Assembly: GCF_010183535.1 (NCBI RefSeq) | Contig: NC_071331.1 | Location: 9,734,001-9,798,000, forward strand | Direction of reading: 5' to 3' | Length of the DNA stretch: 64,000 bases | Origin: Caenorhabditis remanei | Lineage: Eukaryota > Nematoda > Chromadorea > Rhabditida > Rhabditidae | In this document: in pieces, positions 32,442 to 45,916 of the stretch | How the letters are laid out: the number at the start of each line of letters is the position of its first letter | Position numbering within the stretch: the first letter of the stretch is position 1 | The notes under the pieces: generated by a model | The model's database searches: none | What the model was told of the DNA's origin: nothing | The model's input: only the letters and a program-made list of their open reading frames with translations | Translations under genes and position numbers: made by a program

Positions 32442-32639
32442 GCATGATTTGTCTGCTAGCAATTGTTTTATTGGACTCTAAAAAGTTAACGTGCTCAGTT
32501 TCAGAAATATCACTGGTACATCTCAATGAATTTTCTGCTATGTTTTCAGTTTCAGATATTCATCTAGAGTTGAGATTTTCCCGAGTTATTATTATAGCAG
32601 TAAATTGACGCTCGAAGTTTGCGTACTGAACCTTCCGAC

Positions 32640-32755
32640 TCTGATAATAAGCCACGCCCCCTTTTAGCTGTCCCATCAATGATAGTTAACCGAAACCCCA
32701 CACCTTTTTGCTGTTACCGAGATAGCTGGAAGGGACGAGGTTTATTTTCAGAAAC
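32640..32755. mobile_element. small hairpin MITE, left-arm copy
   Basis: GATAATAAGCCACGCCCCC and its near-complement (GGAAGGGACGAGGTTTATTT) flank TGATAGTTAACCGAAACCCC. The mirrored copy is at about 61635-61755. It is older than the palindrome because it is present in both arms. Confidence 0.6.
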
Positions 32756-34078
32756 GAGATGTTCTACCCGGAAGCAAGAAATGTCAAAAAGAAACTGTTT
32801 CGATAAATTAATTTATTGTCAATCAAAATAAAGGGAGGGAATGCATTTGGAATTTTCGTAATTTATTGATGGGTGTTTATGTGGAAAAACTTTCGAAACA
32901 AATCTGAAACATAGCTATAATTTGATAAACATGCTCTATGAAATCTCTTTATTTTTTCTAATAACAATACGGAACGGAAAAGAGATGATAGGGATGGGAA
33001 ACCAGGTTAAGGGACAGTCATAGGAAAGGGCAACACACTACATACTGATTTTTCTAAACATGTTACAAGTTAAAAGGGTACTGAAACTGAGAAAGTGTTT
33101 TGTGGGATCCAAGCAAATATCCCTCCTAACATGAATTTTTCTAATTTCTATTTTTATTGGTACCGACTAGAGTTGCATGGAATTCCGACTTCCAATTTCT
33201 GACCGCCGGATTAGGAAAGTCTACTTCCAACTTCCGTCATTCCATAACTGAAAATTAGGAAGAGTACAATTCGCACAAATTCATGTAAAAATGGTCTAAA
33301 AGGACAGAAAATAGGCTTTTCATCTGCCAAAAAACTAAATTTTCACTGATTTTTGCGAATTTTATGATCTCTTGGAGTTTTTGTATATTTGCGAAAAAAT
33401 CTACTTCCGACTTCCGGGGATAATAAATTTTCACTTCTATGTGATTCTGGTAAATGCTATTTATCAAACGTTGTTTATGTGGAGAACAAATTGAACAATA
33501 TCTGAAACGGAGACGTTTTTTGAAATTATCTCACCGGCTAGAAAAAGTTCATGACATTTTTACTTCTTTCTAATAAAGCTTATTTGGTTTTCTCTCGTGC
33601 TCAGCTGGTGACTAGAAAAGAAAATACAGTGATGAGAAACCAAAGGGAGAGTTTTGGAAGACCAGAAGTTTGCTTACTGACAATTCTTTATCATGAAACA
33701 AGTTCAAATGATACCAAAACTGGAAAGTTTTGTGAATTCCGAATAATCCTAACGTGAATATTCTAAATTTTCAACAACAGCTCCGCCTTTTCTCAAAAAT
33801 TAGTAATTTAGGTTTCAATTACATGGTAACCGTTTTTCTCGATTAGTTCTGATGTTTGTAGTAATTCTCAAAAAATGCACTTCAACACAAGAAAAGTGCA
33901 AATTTTTACATATATTAAAAATCATTTTTTTACATGTCCTGAATAAATGATTTTTTTTCATCGGAAGCACCTAAATGACCTGAAATAATTAAAAAGAAGA
34001 GAGTTTTTCCGAATACTTTTTATTTAATATAAACATTTTGTTTTCAAAAAATTAAAACCTTAGTTTCATTATAAGAAA

Positions 34079-34775
34079 TTGGGCAGTCATTAAGACTGCC
34101 CAACTTCTTCCTCATCTTTTCAACCATCTCCACTATTATCTTCGGGCGCGTCGACTTCTTGATTGGGATCCACCATGGCGATTTTCTGCAAGAAATTCAT
34201 AAGTTACACGGGTTCTTCCTGTAGGAATTGGTCCGAATGGGATCGGAATTCCAAGTTGAGACAGATGCAGTCTTATAGCAAATTTCACCCTTATTCCGAA
34301 TATGTAATCAGTTTTTGCAGTTGAAGTCTGTGAGAAAAGTTACTAGAAAAAACAAAAGTTAGCCTTTAACACTCTCCGGCAGCAGACCGTGAATTTATAA
34401 TAATTGTTTGGAATATTTCTGTATATATATGGGACAATAAAGAACCAAATAAAACTTCCAGAAAATTAGGTAAAGTCGATTTTGAGACTCCGGAAGCTTT
34501 CACTTCTGCACTAGGTTATCACGTAAACGGGAATAACTTTACTCGGGGACTCCCGTTGCAAAAACTAGTTACAGATTCGGAATCGGCTTAAAATTATAGG
34601 AAAGCACTCGTCTCCACAGCCCCCGTCTCAACCATTTCCAAATAAGGTCTATATCCAGACGGAACAATTTCAGATTGTCCCTTTTTTAGCCCAGTTTCCC
34701 TTACTTTCTCATCGTCGAAGATGACGATGAAGACGTCGAACGATGGGAAGTCCTTCTTGATCCTGATACCCATAA
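34079..34775 (-). pseudogene. partial copy of the last two exons of the mucin-like gene, left arm
   Basis: On the minus strand a block ending at about 34775 encodes MGIRIKKDFPSFDVFIVIFD then DEK before a GTGAGG donor. It matches the MREFPKFDVFVVIFDEEK part of the full gene. After a normal acceptor (TTCTGCAG at about 34187) the last exon reads KIAMVDPNQEVDAPEDNSGDG and stops early. The following sequence still carries the TTGGGCAGTC hairpin of the intact gene's end. Upstream exons (signal peptide, Ser/Thr region) are absent. This is a tandem-duplication remnant, mirrored at 57005-58190. Confidence 0.75.
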
Positions 34776-35119
34776 TCTATAATAAAGTTATAAATATTCT
34801 GGAAGATGAAACTGATAATGGCTAAACCGATGTTCAAAAACGGGTACGTTTTACATGACATTTAAATACTTTCTCGTTATTCGAGTTTAAACATTTGGTT
34901 TGTTTGAGACCAGCTCTACTGTAAAAGAATAGGTTCCTTAATCTGATATCCAGTTGCTATAGACATTCCACTCTTGAATGGGATGAAGATCTATTTTTTG
35001 GCAACTTTGAGAATTATTGGGAATTATTCCTACACAGTCTGGCATTATCTTGAAACTACGCATATCTTGGTAAGATCTAAACTGAAAATTTATTATCCCA
35101 AACAGTTTTCGCTGTCAGT

Positions 35120-35420
35120 TTTCCTATATACAGTGTTATCTCCCCAACTTTTTTGTGCCGGCACTTCTTGGGGAGTTACAGTATTTTCTCATTCCCATCG
35201 ACTGATTTCAGTTCGAAATAACGCGATTTTTGAGATGTAGTTTTAAAATATCTATAACTTTCGAAGAAGTCTCCGTAGCAAAACGTCGTCAATTACAAAA
35301 CGAAAGTTCTAATTTTGAACCGTATAGTTCTTCAAAAATTGACTTGGTCGAACAACTAGTGATATCGCGACACATTCTCAAAGTTAGACAATTTTAACTG
35401 AATACGGCTTAAATTTTTTG
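35120..35420. mobile_element. foldback MITE, 'TTTTTGTAGTTGAC' family, left arm
   Basis: An imperfect hairpin from CCCCAACTTTTTTGTGCC to GCGACACATTCTCAAAGTTA, mirrored at about 56300-56600. It contains the family hallmark GTCGTCAATTACAAAA. Confidence 0.6.
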
Positions 35421-36556
35421 AATTTTAATTTCCGAACCACTCACCTTCTCAACATTCAACAATAATTAAAAAAGGACTCAATAAAAATCAGGGGATTAAA
35501 TATATAGACCGGTTCATTCAGTCTTGTGGGGAGTAAATGTGGTTTCCCTTGGGCTCTCTCCCCTTTTATACGGGATTCGTATTCATGCGCGGGTTGTGTC
35601 CATTAGTAACCAGGCAACTCGTTGAAAGAGAAGAGAGAGTGAAAGTAAACGGGAATAGTCTATTTTCCTTCAATTTATTCAGTGTCTCGTAGAAGTGGAT
35701 GTTGAAAATGGATCCTGTCCATTGGTAGCAGGGAAACCCGAAAAAAGAGAAGTGGCTTCCTTCCGGGCAGGGGAAATTCGGGGACTCGCTATAACGGCAA
35801 ATTTTATTGCTTCAAGGCTAAAATTATTGAACTGACTGTGACTGTTTTCTGAACACGTCTGTAATAAGAGTTCTATAAAGAATCTGTAGTTAGTTTTTTT
35901 AAAATTCATATGGGTTTTCAATTCTCCAATCTGAAAAAATCTGAATTCTGAAAGTTCTGAGAAATTGTTCAAGAAATGATACATCTTATCGGATCTTTTA
36001 TTGAAACTTGAACATATTCTATCAAGACTGGTCTTTGAAAACTTATTTATATCAGGAACTAAAAAAATTCAAAAAAAAATCTTGAACGAGACCCTCATGA
36101 GACAGTTTCAAGTGAAACAAAGAGAAAATCGAGGAGATAGAGAGAGGGACAATAAACGGGGGAAGGAAAATAAAAGGATGATGAGATGTGTTAAGGGGGT
36201 TGAAAATAAATTTGGAAAAATAGTAAAAACTGTGACATATGTACAACTAAAAAAGCAGAGAAAAGAGAAATTAGAACCGGGTGATTGATGAGTTAAGTAA
36301 AGTTTGTGAGGGGGAAAGAAAAGAATTTACATTGATGGTGATAACAATCCAGTACGGAACAGTAAACGAGACAAATTATCCGAAAGGGGAGAGATAGATA
36401 AGGGTCATGGGTCTTCTGAGAGAATGTGATAATTTGCCGACAAGCTGTCCTGGATTAGAGTTTAGCTCGACTCTTCGGATTTGATTGTCACTGACTCTTC
36501 CACCATTTCCACAGAATACGTAATCTTCACGGGCGTAACCAGAGGAAGATGTAGTT

Positions 36557-36835
36557 GATAACACCAACTTTGAGAGTGTTTCTCGGTGTCGCTGATTGTC
36601 TCCCAAAACAGTTTTTGAAATTGACCGTTTTTGTATGAGCACTCTCTAAAAGGGTACAGTTCGGCAAACTTTTACTGACTGAAACTTTCTAGAAAGATTT
36701 CGCACAAAAAAAATAAATCATAAGAACTACTTTTACTCTGTTTAATCTTTAAAAAAATCTACTTTGAGAGACAATCATCGACACCAAGAAACATGCTCAA
36801 AGTTGGTAATTTTTATCTGAAATTAGTCATCGGTA
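36557..36835. mobile_element. foldback MITE, same family, left arm
   Basis: Starts AACACCAACTTTGAGAGTG and ends with the complement-like ATGCTCAAAGTTGGTAATTT, with GACAATCATCGACACCAAG inside. The mirrored copy is at about 54860-55118. Confidence 0.65.
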
Positions 36836-37038
36836 TAAAGTATTCACGAACAATAACTTGTGCTGAAACATTTTACGGCATTGAATTGCCATAAAAAAGC
36901 TTTAAGGAGCTCAAGTTATTGCTTGTGAATACGTCCATTTCGGCAATGGCCAGCACTGTTCTCCCTCAATCTGACATGGGAAGTCCTCGAAGTGTCCTTT
37001 TTCAAACGACTCAATAATTTGGCACCTCATACTTTCGA

Positions 37039-37218
37039 GTCCATAGATTCCGAATCTGAAATAAAAATCTGCTAAATCCTTCTGTGAGCCGATTTATGAA
37101 CCGTCAAACTTTTCTTACGATTAAGCTTTTTTTAAACAAAAATTAGAAAAGTTTGACGGCTCATAACTCGGCTCACAGAAGGATTTAGCAGATTTTTATT
37201 TCAGATTCGGAATCTATG
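37039..37218. repeat. long hairpin, left arm
   Basis: TTCCGAATCTGAAATAAAAA through TTTTCTTACGATTAAGC is followed by its near-perfect complement ending TTTTATTTCAGATTCGGAA, giving arms of about 85 bp. It is present at the mirrored place near 54475-54645 in the right arm, so it predates the palindrome. Confidence 0.8.
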
Positions 37219-37783
37219 GACTGAAAAGTATCAGGTGGGAAACATTTGAGCAGTTTGAAGAAGGACACTTCAAGGACATCCCTTGTGAAATTCACGTCAA
37301 CGTTGAGTTGACAATCATCAATGTTTCCTCAGCATTCAATGTTCCCGTCGAGTTTCTAGAGGGACTATTTTCGAACAACAACTTGTGCTATTTAATAAAT
37401 ATTTATGGTGTCAAATTACCATAAAAATGTATTAAATTGCAAAAGTTATTGTTCGTGAACAGGAACCACATGAACCCATTCACAAGTTGCAAAAAAGGAA
37501 AACACTATTCTTGCTGCTTGCAAAAAATAGATGTTTGCTTTTTTTGCTACCTTGTAAATGGGTTTATAATAGGATTATTTACGACATGTGAAAAATACAA
37601 GAAAAGTGTAAATTAATTAACATTTTCTTGTATTAAAATACACTTTTTACATGTTGTGAATAAATGGGTTTTTTTAATCCAAGCACCTAAATGACCTGAA
37701 ATAAAAGAAAATATGAGAGTTTTCCCATAAACTTTTTATTATTCCAAAATACCAAAAATTATTTCCCAAAACAAAATTAACCC

Positions 37784-40700
37784 TCAACGTTCTACATAAG
37801 AAGTTGGGCAGTCATTTAGTCTGCCCAACTTTTCTCTCATTTTTTCTATAAATTCCTCTATTATTTCCCGATTTGGCCTGGGGGTGCAGCCATAAAAAAC
37901 AATCCAATCAATCTCATGCCGTTTAAACGGCGCCTCTGAGTTGACTTCTTCTTCTGGAGTCATTAGGGCCATCTTCTGCAAGAAATTCATCAGTTATACT
38001 GATTCTTCCTGTAGGATTTGGTCCAGATGGAGACAAATGTAGTCGTATAGCAAATTTTACCCGGATTCCAAATATGTAAGTAGTTTTCGCGATGGGAGTC
38101 TGTGAGAAAAGTTATTCAAGAGTTCGTAAGAACCTACAGTACTGCTCAAAAGGTTATCAACTTTGCCTGTTCTCAGTTGAAAATAACACACTTTGACAGT
38201 GTATTTCGTTGTCACTTGATTGTCTGACAAACTCAATTTTGCATGAGTTAGATAGAGCAAAAATAGCACATCATTATTGTAATTGACCGTTTCTTTGTAG
38301 GGACACTATCATGGAAGTTACAGATTGTCAAAGTGAAAAGCTCCAAAATTTGGCTAATATGCACTGAAATTAGTCGGCATCTGGGAGAAATGACTTTGGT
38401 TAACTGCAATTTTCATGATAGTGTGCCAATAAAAATGGTAAACTACAAAAATGATGTGCTATTTTTGCTCTTTCCAACCCTAAAAAATAAAATTTGTCGG
38501 ACAATCAGATGACACTGAAATATACTGTTAAAGTTGGTCGTTTTCCACTGAAAACAGCCAAAGTTGATAACCTTTTGAGGAGTATTGTAAACGTGAATAA
38601 CGTTTCGTAGGGACTCCCGTCGCAAAAACTAATTGCAGATTCGGAATCAGCGAAAAAATTGATATAGGACAGTATTCATCTACGATCGAAACTGTGACCC
38701 CCATCTCGAGACCATTTCCTAGTGAGGTTTCTATCCAGACGAAACAATCTCCGTTTACAGATTCCCTCACCTTCTCTTCATCAAATATTACGACGAAGAC
38801 GTCGAATTTCGGGAACTCTCTCATGATCCGCCGGAGCATCACCGTCTCCCATTCCGAGATGTCTGTGGTCAGAACGTGTCTCATATTGAACACGTTCTGG
38901 GCCTCGATGAGATTGAAGGGGACTGCCTGAATATTTGGCTTCATTCCAGGGACTGCACATCTGATCCACTGAAAAATAAGATGTTGAGTCAAAAAGCATT
39001 GTGTATAAAATCACCTTTGGCTTGGAGAAGAACTTGTTGATGTAGTTGTCTCCTTTTGCGATCGAGAACTTGTTGGAGCAAGTTGGGAACGTCTAAAATT
39101 GAATTTTTGCATGTTTGGAAATGTCTTGAATACATTATTGTCTTGCGAGCAGACGCTCACAGTTTGGAGAAAATGTAATTCTCGCCAAGCATCAATGCTT
39201 GCAAGACGACACTCGTTTGATGTATTTGCACTGGACAGTTCCTACAACCGCACACTGCCGAAACCGAAGAAAATTATGTGCCAAATTGATAGACTCAGAG
39301 AAAAAGAGTCATTTTCATGTGCATTTCGGTGGAGCGCAGTTGTGAGAACTATGCTGAGCTGATACCACAACGAGATACCAACTAACCAGTGAGTACTCCC
39401 GGAAGATAGTTCTGAAGTTCGGCTTCTCGCTGGTTCCATCGAATTCATATCTCGAGCGCTTAGTGGTTCCGGTACCTGTAATATGGTTATTTTCAGAAGC
39501 ACAAAATAATCTTTCAGTTCTTTTGAACCAAACAAAAGTTTGTCTAAAACCTACCGGCGGTTAAAATTGGCAAGAGGGTCGGTGCTGGAGTCTGGTTGCT
39601 GGGTTTCGTGATGATGGAGGTTTCTGAAAAAGAGATTTCTTGAAATTCAGTTCCAAGATTGAATGACCACAGGTTTCCGTTCCAAACTTCCAATAGCTAC
39701 TAAACCAACCTGAGGACGGAGAGATCGAGGTGGTGATTGGTGGGGTCAGGGTTCCTAAGCTTGTGGGAAGTCCGAAGCTCGTAGGGAATGGAGTTTCTGA
39801 AAAATAAATTATCCTTTTCAGATGAAAAATTGGCATATTTCATTAAAAATGCCTGTGCCAAAAGTCTGAGATTTTGTATCTACACGAACCAGTTCTCTCA
39901 ACGGTTTCCGACTTCGTGGTACCATCTGTGGTTCCTTGAGACGATGTCGTGGATTCGGTGGTCGAAAGAGCAGATGCAGTCGTGGTGGCTTCTGGAGACT
40001 CTGAGACTTCGTCGCTGGTGAAGTCTTGAGAAGATGTCGTGGATGGAGTTGGCTTGGTGGAGGAACCAGTGGTGGCCGAAGCAGTGGTAGTGATGGTGCC
40101 TCCTTGAACGGTGTCTGAAAAAAAATCTTCAATTCGTCTATCGTTGTATAGCCTCTTTACTTTCGACATCGATGATTTGAGCCTTTTTGGTATTCGTGCT
40201 GGTCGAGGTCTGAACAGTGCGGCTGGTAGATTCTGGAGCGGGGTCTGAGAAAAAACAGTTTTTATCAATTCGCGACTGGCCAGCTTACTCTCGATGTGAG
40301 GTTCCTGAGTTGTTACTGTTTCCGTGGATTTGGTGCTGAGGGTAGATGTAGAGATCACTGGAACGGTGTCTGAAAAATGTATTCATATGTGTATTGTTTC
40401 ATTGAAGAAGAAGCGATACTCTCGATATCCACGAAGTGAGGTTCTGGAGTTTCGGCAATTTCGGATGTAGTTGTAGTAGATTTGGTGGTAGTTGTAGAAA
40501 TTCCGGAAGAAACTTTTGGGACAACAGTATCTGAAACAATCATTAATGATTTTGTCTTTGGTCTCATTGATAATTTACTCTCAATGACGACGAAATGTTG
40601 CGTAGGCTCGGATTTGGTGGTAGTGGCAGTAGTGGTGGTGGATACCGGAACCGTGGCTGTGGATGAAGTGGTCTCAATGTGGACGGTAGATGTGGAGACT

Positions 40701-43700
40701 TCTGGAACCGTATCTGAAAAACCACATTTTATTGTCCCAAGATTGGAAAATAGACGCACTTTCGTTCACTAGCGGCTTTTGAGTAGTAGAAGAAGTTGGC
40801 TCAATTGTCGTGGAAGCACTGGACAGTTTTGGCACGGTATCTGAAATTTCAAATTTTAAAAATCGCTCAAAAATCCACGAATGGCTTGCTCTCAAGGGTT
40901 GTGGTAGATGGAGTTTTAGAAGACGTGGTGGATTCAGAAGTGGAAGTCGTTGAATCAGAAGATGTGGTTTGAGAAGCTGTTGAGGATGGGACAGAAACCG
41001 AAGATGAAACCGACGAAGACAATGTCGATGTTGGAGAGGAACTCGAATCTGTAGGAACTTGTGTGCTTTTCTAGTCTAAAGTGTCAACAAACCAGTTGAA
41101 GATGAGCTTGTAGAAGTTGTAGAGCCATCGGTAGAAGTTGAAGTCACAGTAGTTCCAGATGACGTTACCGGTGAAGTGGTGGACGATTCAGTACTCGATT
41201 TGGTAGAAACGGTAGTAGAAGGCTCAGAGCTAGTAGAGGCCTCAGATACTTCTGAAATAGTTTTCTCGTTTGTAACCCGCAACGTATTCTGTAGTTTACC
41301 AGGTGTCGTGGAGGAACCGACGGTTGAGGAGGAGGACTTCGATGATGGTTTAGTTGTCGAGGAAGACTGCTGAGATGATGTTCCGATGGTCGAGGTTACT
41401 TGAGGTTCAGTACTTGATGACGCTTGGGAAGTCACGGATTCCGATGAAGAAGTTTGGGACATGGTAGAAGAGCTTGAAACTCCGGAGCTCGATTCTGTAA
41501 ATTCCCGTTTTTTGAAGGTTTCCTAAATTCCATTCAAACCGGTAGAAGTCTCAGATGTCGATGAACTCAAGCCAGTTGTGGATTCCTGAAGTGAAACAGT
41601 TGGAACTGCTTGGCTGGTCTGAGAGACTTTTGTTGATGATGTCTCAATTGGCTTTGTGGTTGAAATAACAATATCCAGAGTTGTCTTTCCAGAAGAAGTT
41701 GTTCGAACCGATGGAGTTCCGGTGGATGATGAAGAAGTGGAGTCCGAAGAAGTCGGCGATATCTCTGAAAAACCTAACCTCGATAACTGAAACTTGTTAG
41801 GTACCTATTGTTTCAATGTCTTTGTTACAGACTTTTTAAATTCCCTCCAATCATTTTCATTGACATCATTTTCTATCTTTTGTAGTCAACATCATTTGAG
41901 TCAAAAGAGCCCAGAGCATTTTTATGGCATCTCATTATTTTTAGGGCACGGTTGACTTTTTTCTCCGCGCACATGTTTTTCTCGGAAAGCAATGACTTTG
42001 TTATGGCAATATCAAAAATAGAGTCCCGTGCCGTATCGGAATATAAGACCTCCGAGAAATCAAATGTTCGAAACATCCACACCACTTTCAAAATGAGGAA
42101 GTTATGAAACAGTTCAATGTTCTGGGTTTTCTGATGGCATGACACTTTCTAGTATGCGGAGTTAAAAAATATGCAGAACTTTTCCTATGCAGTAGCGAGC
42201 ACGGCTCCGGGACATTTCGAAACTGCGACATCTCAAAGCCATCATTTCGAAACTGGTGAGACACAAATAAATGTTGTTATTGGAAAAAAGTAGAATTATA
42301 GTTTTGCTGATTTATTCGTGTCTCACCGGTTTCGAACTGTTACTGAGCATCGAGCACTGGTGCATACCATTCGAAACTTTTATATTTAACTCTGCTAAAA
42401 CTTGCCCTTTGTGCCCATAAATTTTTTCTACAATCTGTCAGAAGTATAAAAACAGTATAAATTCAGAAGTATATAAATAAAAAAACCAGAAAAAATCCGC
42501 GTCTGCATTCTGAAATCTCAGAATGACTCGAGAAAAAAGGATAAGGAATTAAAAAATCAAAATGGAAAAAAGATTAGAACGAAAAAAGAATGAATGAATT
42601 TATGAGTTTGATCCACCATGATGACATGGGATTTAGTGATGGAATCATTAAAACTTCCACCATATCAACCATAGAACTTTGTTATGGCGTCAGTGAAACA
42701 ATGATATTTCGCGCGTTATTACTGATTCCCGCTTTTTATCGATTAGTTTTTTAAAAAGTTTCATGCTTTTGGAAATTTCAGCTACTTTCCACGAAAATGT
42801 AATGCGATATGAACAAATTTTCGCAAAGTAAGATATAAAAGTTTGAATCTGTACTCTCCAAAAAATACAAATTTTGTGAAATTATTTCAAAACCACTTTT
42901 TCAAAAAGAGTTCAAAAAATTTAGACTTTGGGAAACAGATAGAATTCATTAGATGTACACTAACTTTTTGGAAAACGGAATAATAATATGATTTTGAAAC
43001 ACCCGACTGCATGTTTGATAGTTCAGTGCCGTAATCTATCTAATGCGCGGTGACAAAATCCTGATGACCAAAACCTACGTTAAATTGATGGTTGGGACCC
43101 CCCTTTTGCGAATTGCTGCTGTTTTGAACTTTCAATCGGCAGAGCTACTAGAAAGAAAAGAGAATATCAAGATACTTGGTTACACCTAACTCTTTGCAAA
43201 CAAGCGATACGTGAAAAGCGTTGGAAGCTTGCAAAGTATGGACGCTTAACTCCATTAGAAGATATGCTCTAGTGCTAGTAACTGACCTGTTGATTCAGTA
43301 GTAGTAGAGACGGTGGAGGAAGGAATTGTGGTTGAAGAGGATGGAACAGTTGAAGACGTCGAGGAGACTCCCAGAGTTGAAGAGGATGAGACGGTAGAAA
43401 CGGTAGTGGTAGTGGTAGAAGGATCAATCGAAGATGTGGAAGAAACTACCGTAGTAGAGGTGGATGGGACTGTGGAAGACGTGGAAGAGATCATAGGAGT
43501 ATATGAAGACGAAACAGTAGAAGACGTAGAGGAGATACCCGTGGTTGAAGTGGTTGAGACAGTAGAAGACGAGTAAGAAACGGTAGGGGTAGAAGTGGAA
43601 GAAGCTACCGTAGTAGAGGTGGATGGGGCAATGGAAGAGATCACATTAGTAGATGTAGACGGAACAGTTGTAGTCGTGGAGGAGATAACCGTGGTTGAAG

Positions 43701-44055
43701 AGGAGGGAGCAGTGGAAGACGTAGAAGAAACAGAAGTAGTTGAGGTAGACGGAATTGCGGTAGAAGTCGAAGAAACGGTGGTGGATGTTGGAACTTTGGT
43801 TGTGGTGGTATCTGTAACGAATATCTTTTTTGAAGTAAAACTACTTTTATAAGGCGAAACGTTAAAGTGAAGACTAGGATTTCTATTCCAAACATTAGTT
43901 AACTTACCAATGGTACAGCTTGTTGAGAAGAAGTAGATCTTGGAGGGCTGAAAGAAAATCAATGTATTTTAAGTTGCAGTTTCTCATTGACTTACCAAAA
44001 AATTTGCTGCTGTAGCAATGGAAACTGCGAGCGCAAGAACGATTGGAAGTCTCAT
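37784..44055 (-). CDS. secreted Ser/Thr-rich mucin-like protein, left-arm copy
   Basis: Mirror image of the 45917-54015 gene, with 19 exons. From the 5' end on the minus strand these are 43996-44055, 43908-43947, 43287-43811, 41540-41764, 41300-41494, 41093-41251, 40890-41048, 40760-40840, 40579-40713, 40420-40530, 40289-40369, 40161-40244, 39890-40114, 39710-39796, 39555-39623, 39387-39475, 39015-39092, 38771-38968, 37784-37975. The product is about 930 residues: signal peptide MRLPIVLALAVSIATA, PSKIYFFSTSCTI, Ser/Thr modules, then the C-terminal domain. Compared with the right copy it lacks one 30-residue repeat in exon 13 and has a few substitutions, for example RCAVPG versus RCSVPG. No disabling change is seen. 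Coordinates past exon 12 are inferred by mirroring. Confidence 0.85.
38143..38590. mobile_element. foldback MITE in the last intron, left arm
   Basis: Starts ACAGTACTGCTCAAAAGG and ends with the near-complement CCTTTTGAGGAGTATTGT. Contains GGGACACTATCATGGAAG and its complement. It lies in the intron before the final exon. The right-arm counterpart (51470 onward) has been split by the 1734-bp foldback element. Confidence 0.8.
39240..39362. mobile_element. short MITE, copy 2, in intron 16 of the left gene
   Basis: ACAACCGCACACTGCCGAAA at the left and TTTCGGTGGAGCGCAGTTGT at the right, with GATAGACTCAGAGAAAAAGA between. Same family as 1474-1600. Confidence 0.75.
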
Positions 44056-44770
44056 TCTGAAATACTCAAAACTTTGTTGAGAAACTGCCGGAAAACTAAG
44101 AAAAGTAGAGGAAGAAAGAGAAGATGAAAAAGAAGAACTGAAATTTTTAATAGAATTCAATGAAGATTGAAGGCGCACCGAAAGCTTGTTTCGGCTCGTC
44201 TCCAAGTAACAAATGGATTTTCGCGGACGTGTTTCGCGTGATTCGCTCAATGTTTCTTGTGCTCAACATGTATTAAGGAAGAAATCGGAATATAATGGAC
44301 ATGACATTTAGAAATATGAGCCTGAAACAAGAATAAAAACACATAAAAACACAGCGGACAATTCTGATGAACTCGCACGGCCCACGGCCGCGGTGTTCGC
44401 TGTGACTATGGAGAAAAGGAGACACGGAGCATACGGTGAGAATCAAAGAATCATGACATCAACCTCAAAAGTTAACAAAGGAAGAACAGATTGAAAATAG
44501 GTTTTATCTAGAAAATAGGATATTTGACAGCAGATACATAACAGTTTTCGTTAAATTTTTATTGAAAAATATAATTTGAAAACGAACTGTAACACGGAGA
44601 AAATGACTGGAATATAATGACCTATGAAGAAAAATTTGCAAAAAATGTTTACGGTAAAATTCAATACTTATTATTTTCAAAATTTAGAAAAAATTTGAAA
44701 AACTGGCAGATGCCAAAGTTTGAAACACTATTGTGTTGCTGGAAAAACCTCCCGGCTTACTGTAGTTTTT

Positions 44771-45201
44771 GCGGTGGGCTCTAAAATGCTCCCATCTTAA
44801 AAAAGAAGTGTTTTTTTGAATTTAGGAAAATTAAAACATTTTTTCGTATACTACTGCCGATTTGGAATTCCAATCATTTGAGAAGTTTGAGAACTCATAA
44901 CTTGGCAGAAATGGAGTTTCGTTAAAATGGACTTATAACCAAATTAATAGATCGTTTGAAAGCGGCGTTTCCAAAAACCCATGTTAATCGTTATTATGAT
45001 TTTATAAGACGTACCAACCATCTGAGAATAATGGTGTCTTTGGGTTCAACAAATTGCGGATCTGAGGAAAAAATGGGATACTCCAAAATACTGGATTTTT
45101 GTTATACACGAAATTCAAAAAAACAATTCACGGACAAACTAGATCATAAAAACTGCGTATTCAGACAAAATTAAAGTTGAGATGTTAGTTTAACCGTTAG
45201 T
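44771..45201. other. unique spacer at the centre of the palindrome
   Basis: The arms match up to TGTAGTTTTT (44761-44770) and AAAAACTACA (45202-45211). The 431 bases between do not fold back. A 72-codon frame (44956-45174) is present but has no recognisable feature. The two genes' start codons lie about 715 bp from each spacer edge, so each has the same upstream DNA. Confidence 0.85.
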
Positions 45202-45902
45202 AAAAACTACAGTAAGCCGGGAGGTTTTTCCAGCAACACAATAGTGTTTCAAACTTTGGCATCTGCCAGTTTTTCAAATTTTTTCTAAATTTTGAAAATA
45301 ATAAGTATCGAATTTTACCGTAAACATTTTTTGCAAATTTTTCTTCATAGGTCATTATATTCCAGTCATTTTCTCCGTGTTACAGTTCGTTTTCAAATTA
45401 TATTTTTCAATAAAAATTTAACGAAAACTGTTATGTATCTGCTGTCAAATATCCTATTTTCTAGATAAAACCTATTTTCAATCTGTTCTTCCTTTGTTAA
45501 CTTTTGAGGTTGATGTCATGATTCTTTGATTCTCACCGTATGCTCCGTGTCTCCTTTTCTCCATAGTCACAGCGAACACCGCGGCCGTGGGCCGTGCGAG
45601 TTCATCAGAATTGTCCGCTGTGTTTTTATGTGTTTTTATTCTTGTTTCAGGCTCATATTTCTAAATGTCATGTCCATTATATTCCGATTTCTTCCTTAAT
45701 ACATGTTGAGCACAAGAAACATTGAGCGAATCACGCGAAACACGTCCGCGAAAATCCATTTGTTACTTGGAGACGAGCCGAAACAAGCTTTCGGTGCGCC
45801 TTCAATCTTCATTGAATTCTATTAAAAATTTCAGTTCTTCTTTTTCATCTTCTCTTTCTTCCTCTACTTTTCTTAGTTTTCCGGCAGTTTCTCAACAAAG
45901 TT

Positions 45903-45916
45903 TTGAGTATTTCAGA
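45903..45916 (+). promoter_or_regulatory. candidate trans-splice acceptor just before the start codon
   Basis: GAGTATTTCAG ends at 45915, a single base before ATG (45917). In Caenorhabditis such a UUUCAG abutting the start is typical of spliced-leader addition. The same signal is mirrored before 44055. This supports the chosen start. Confidence 0.55.

Larger units (their letters stand above)
28370..44770 (+). repeat. left arm of a giant inverted repeat
   Basis: This arm is the reverse complement of 45202-62400. Mirrored positions add to 89972 from the centre out to about 40.1 kb without any net indel. They then add to 90062 (a 90-bp difference) and to 91799 beyond the 1734-bp right-arm insertion. 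The outer limit is placed near CAGATAAGAA (28371), where homology with the right flank fades. The left arm alone carries the LTR retrotransposon at 28731-32441. Confidence 0.92.
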
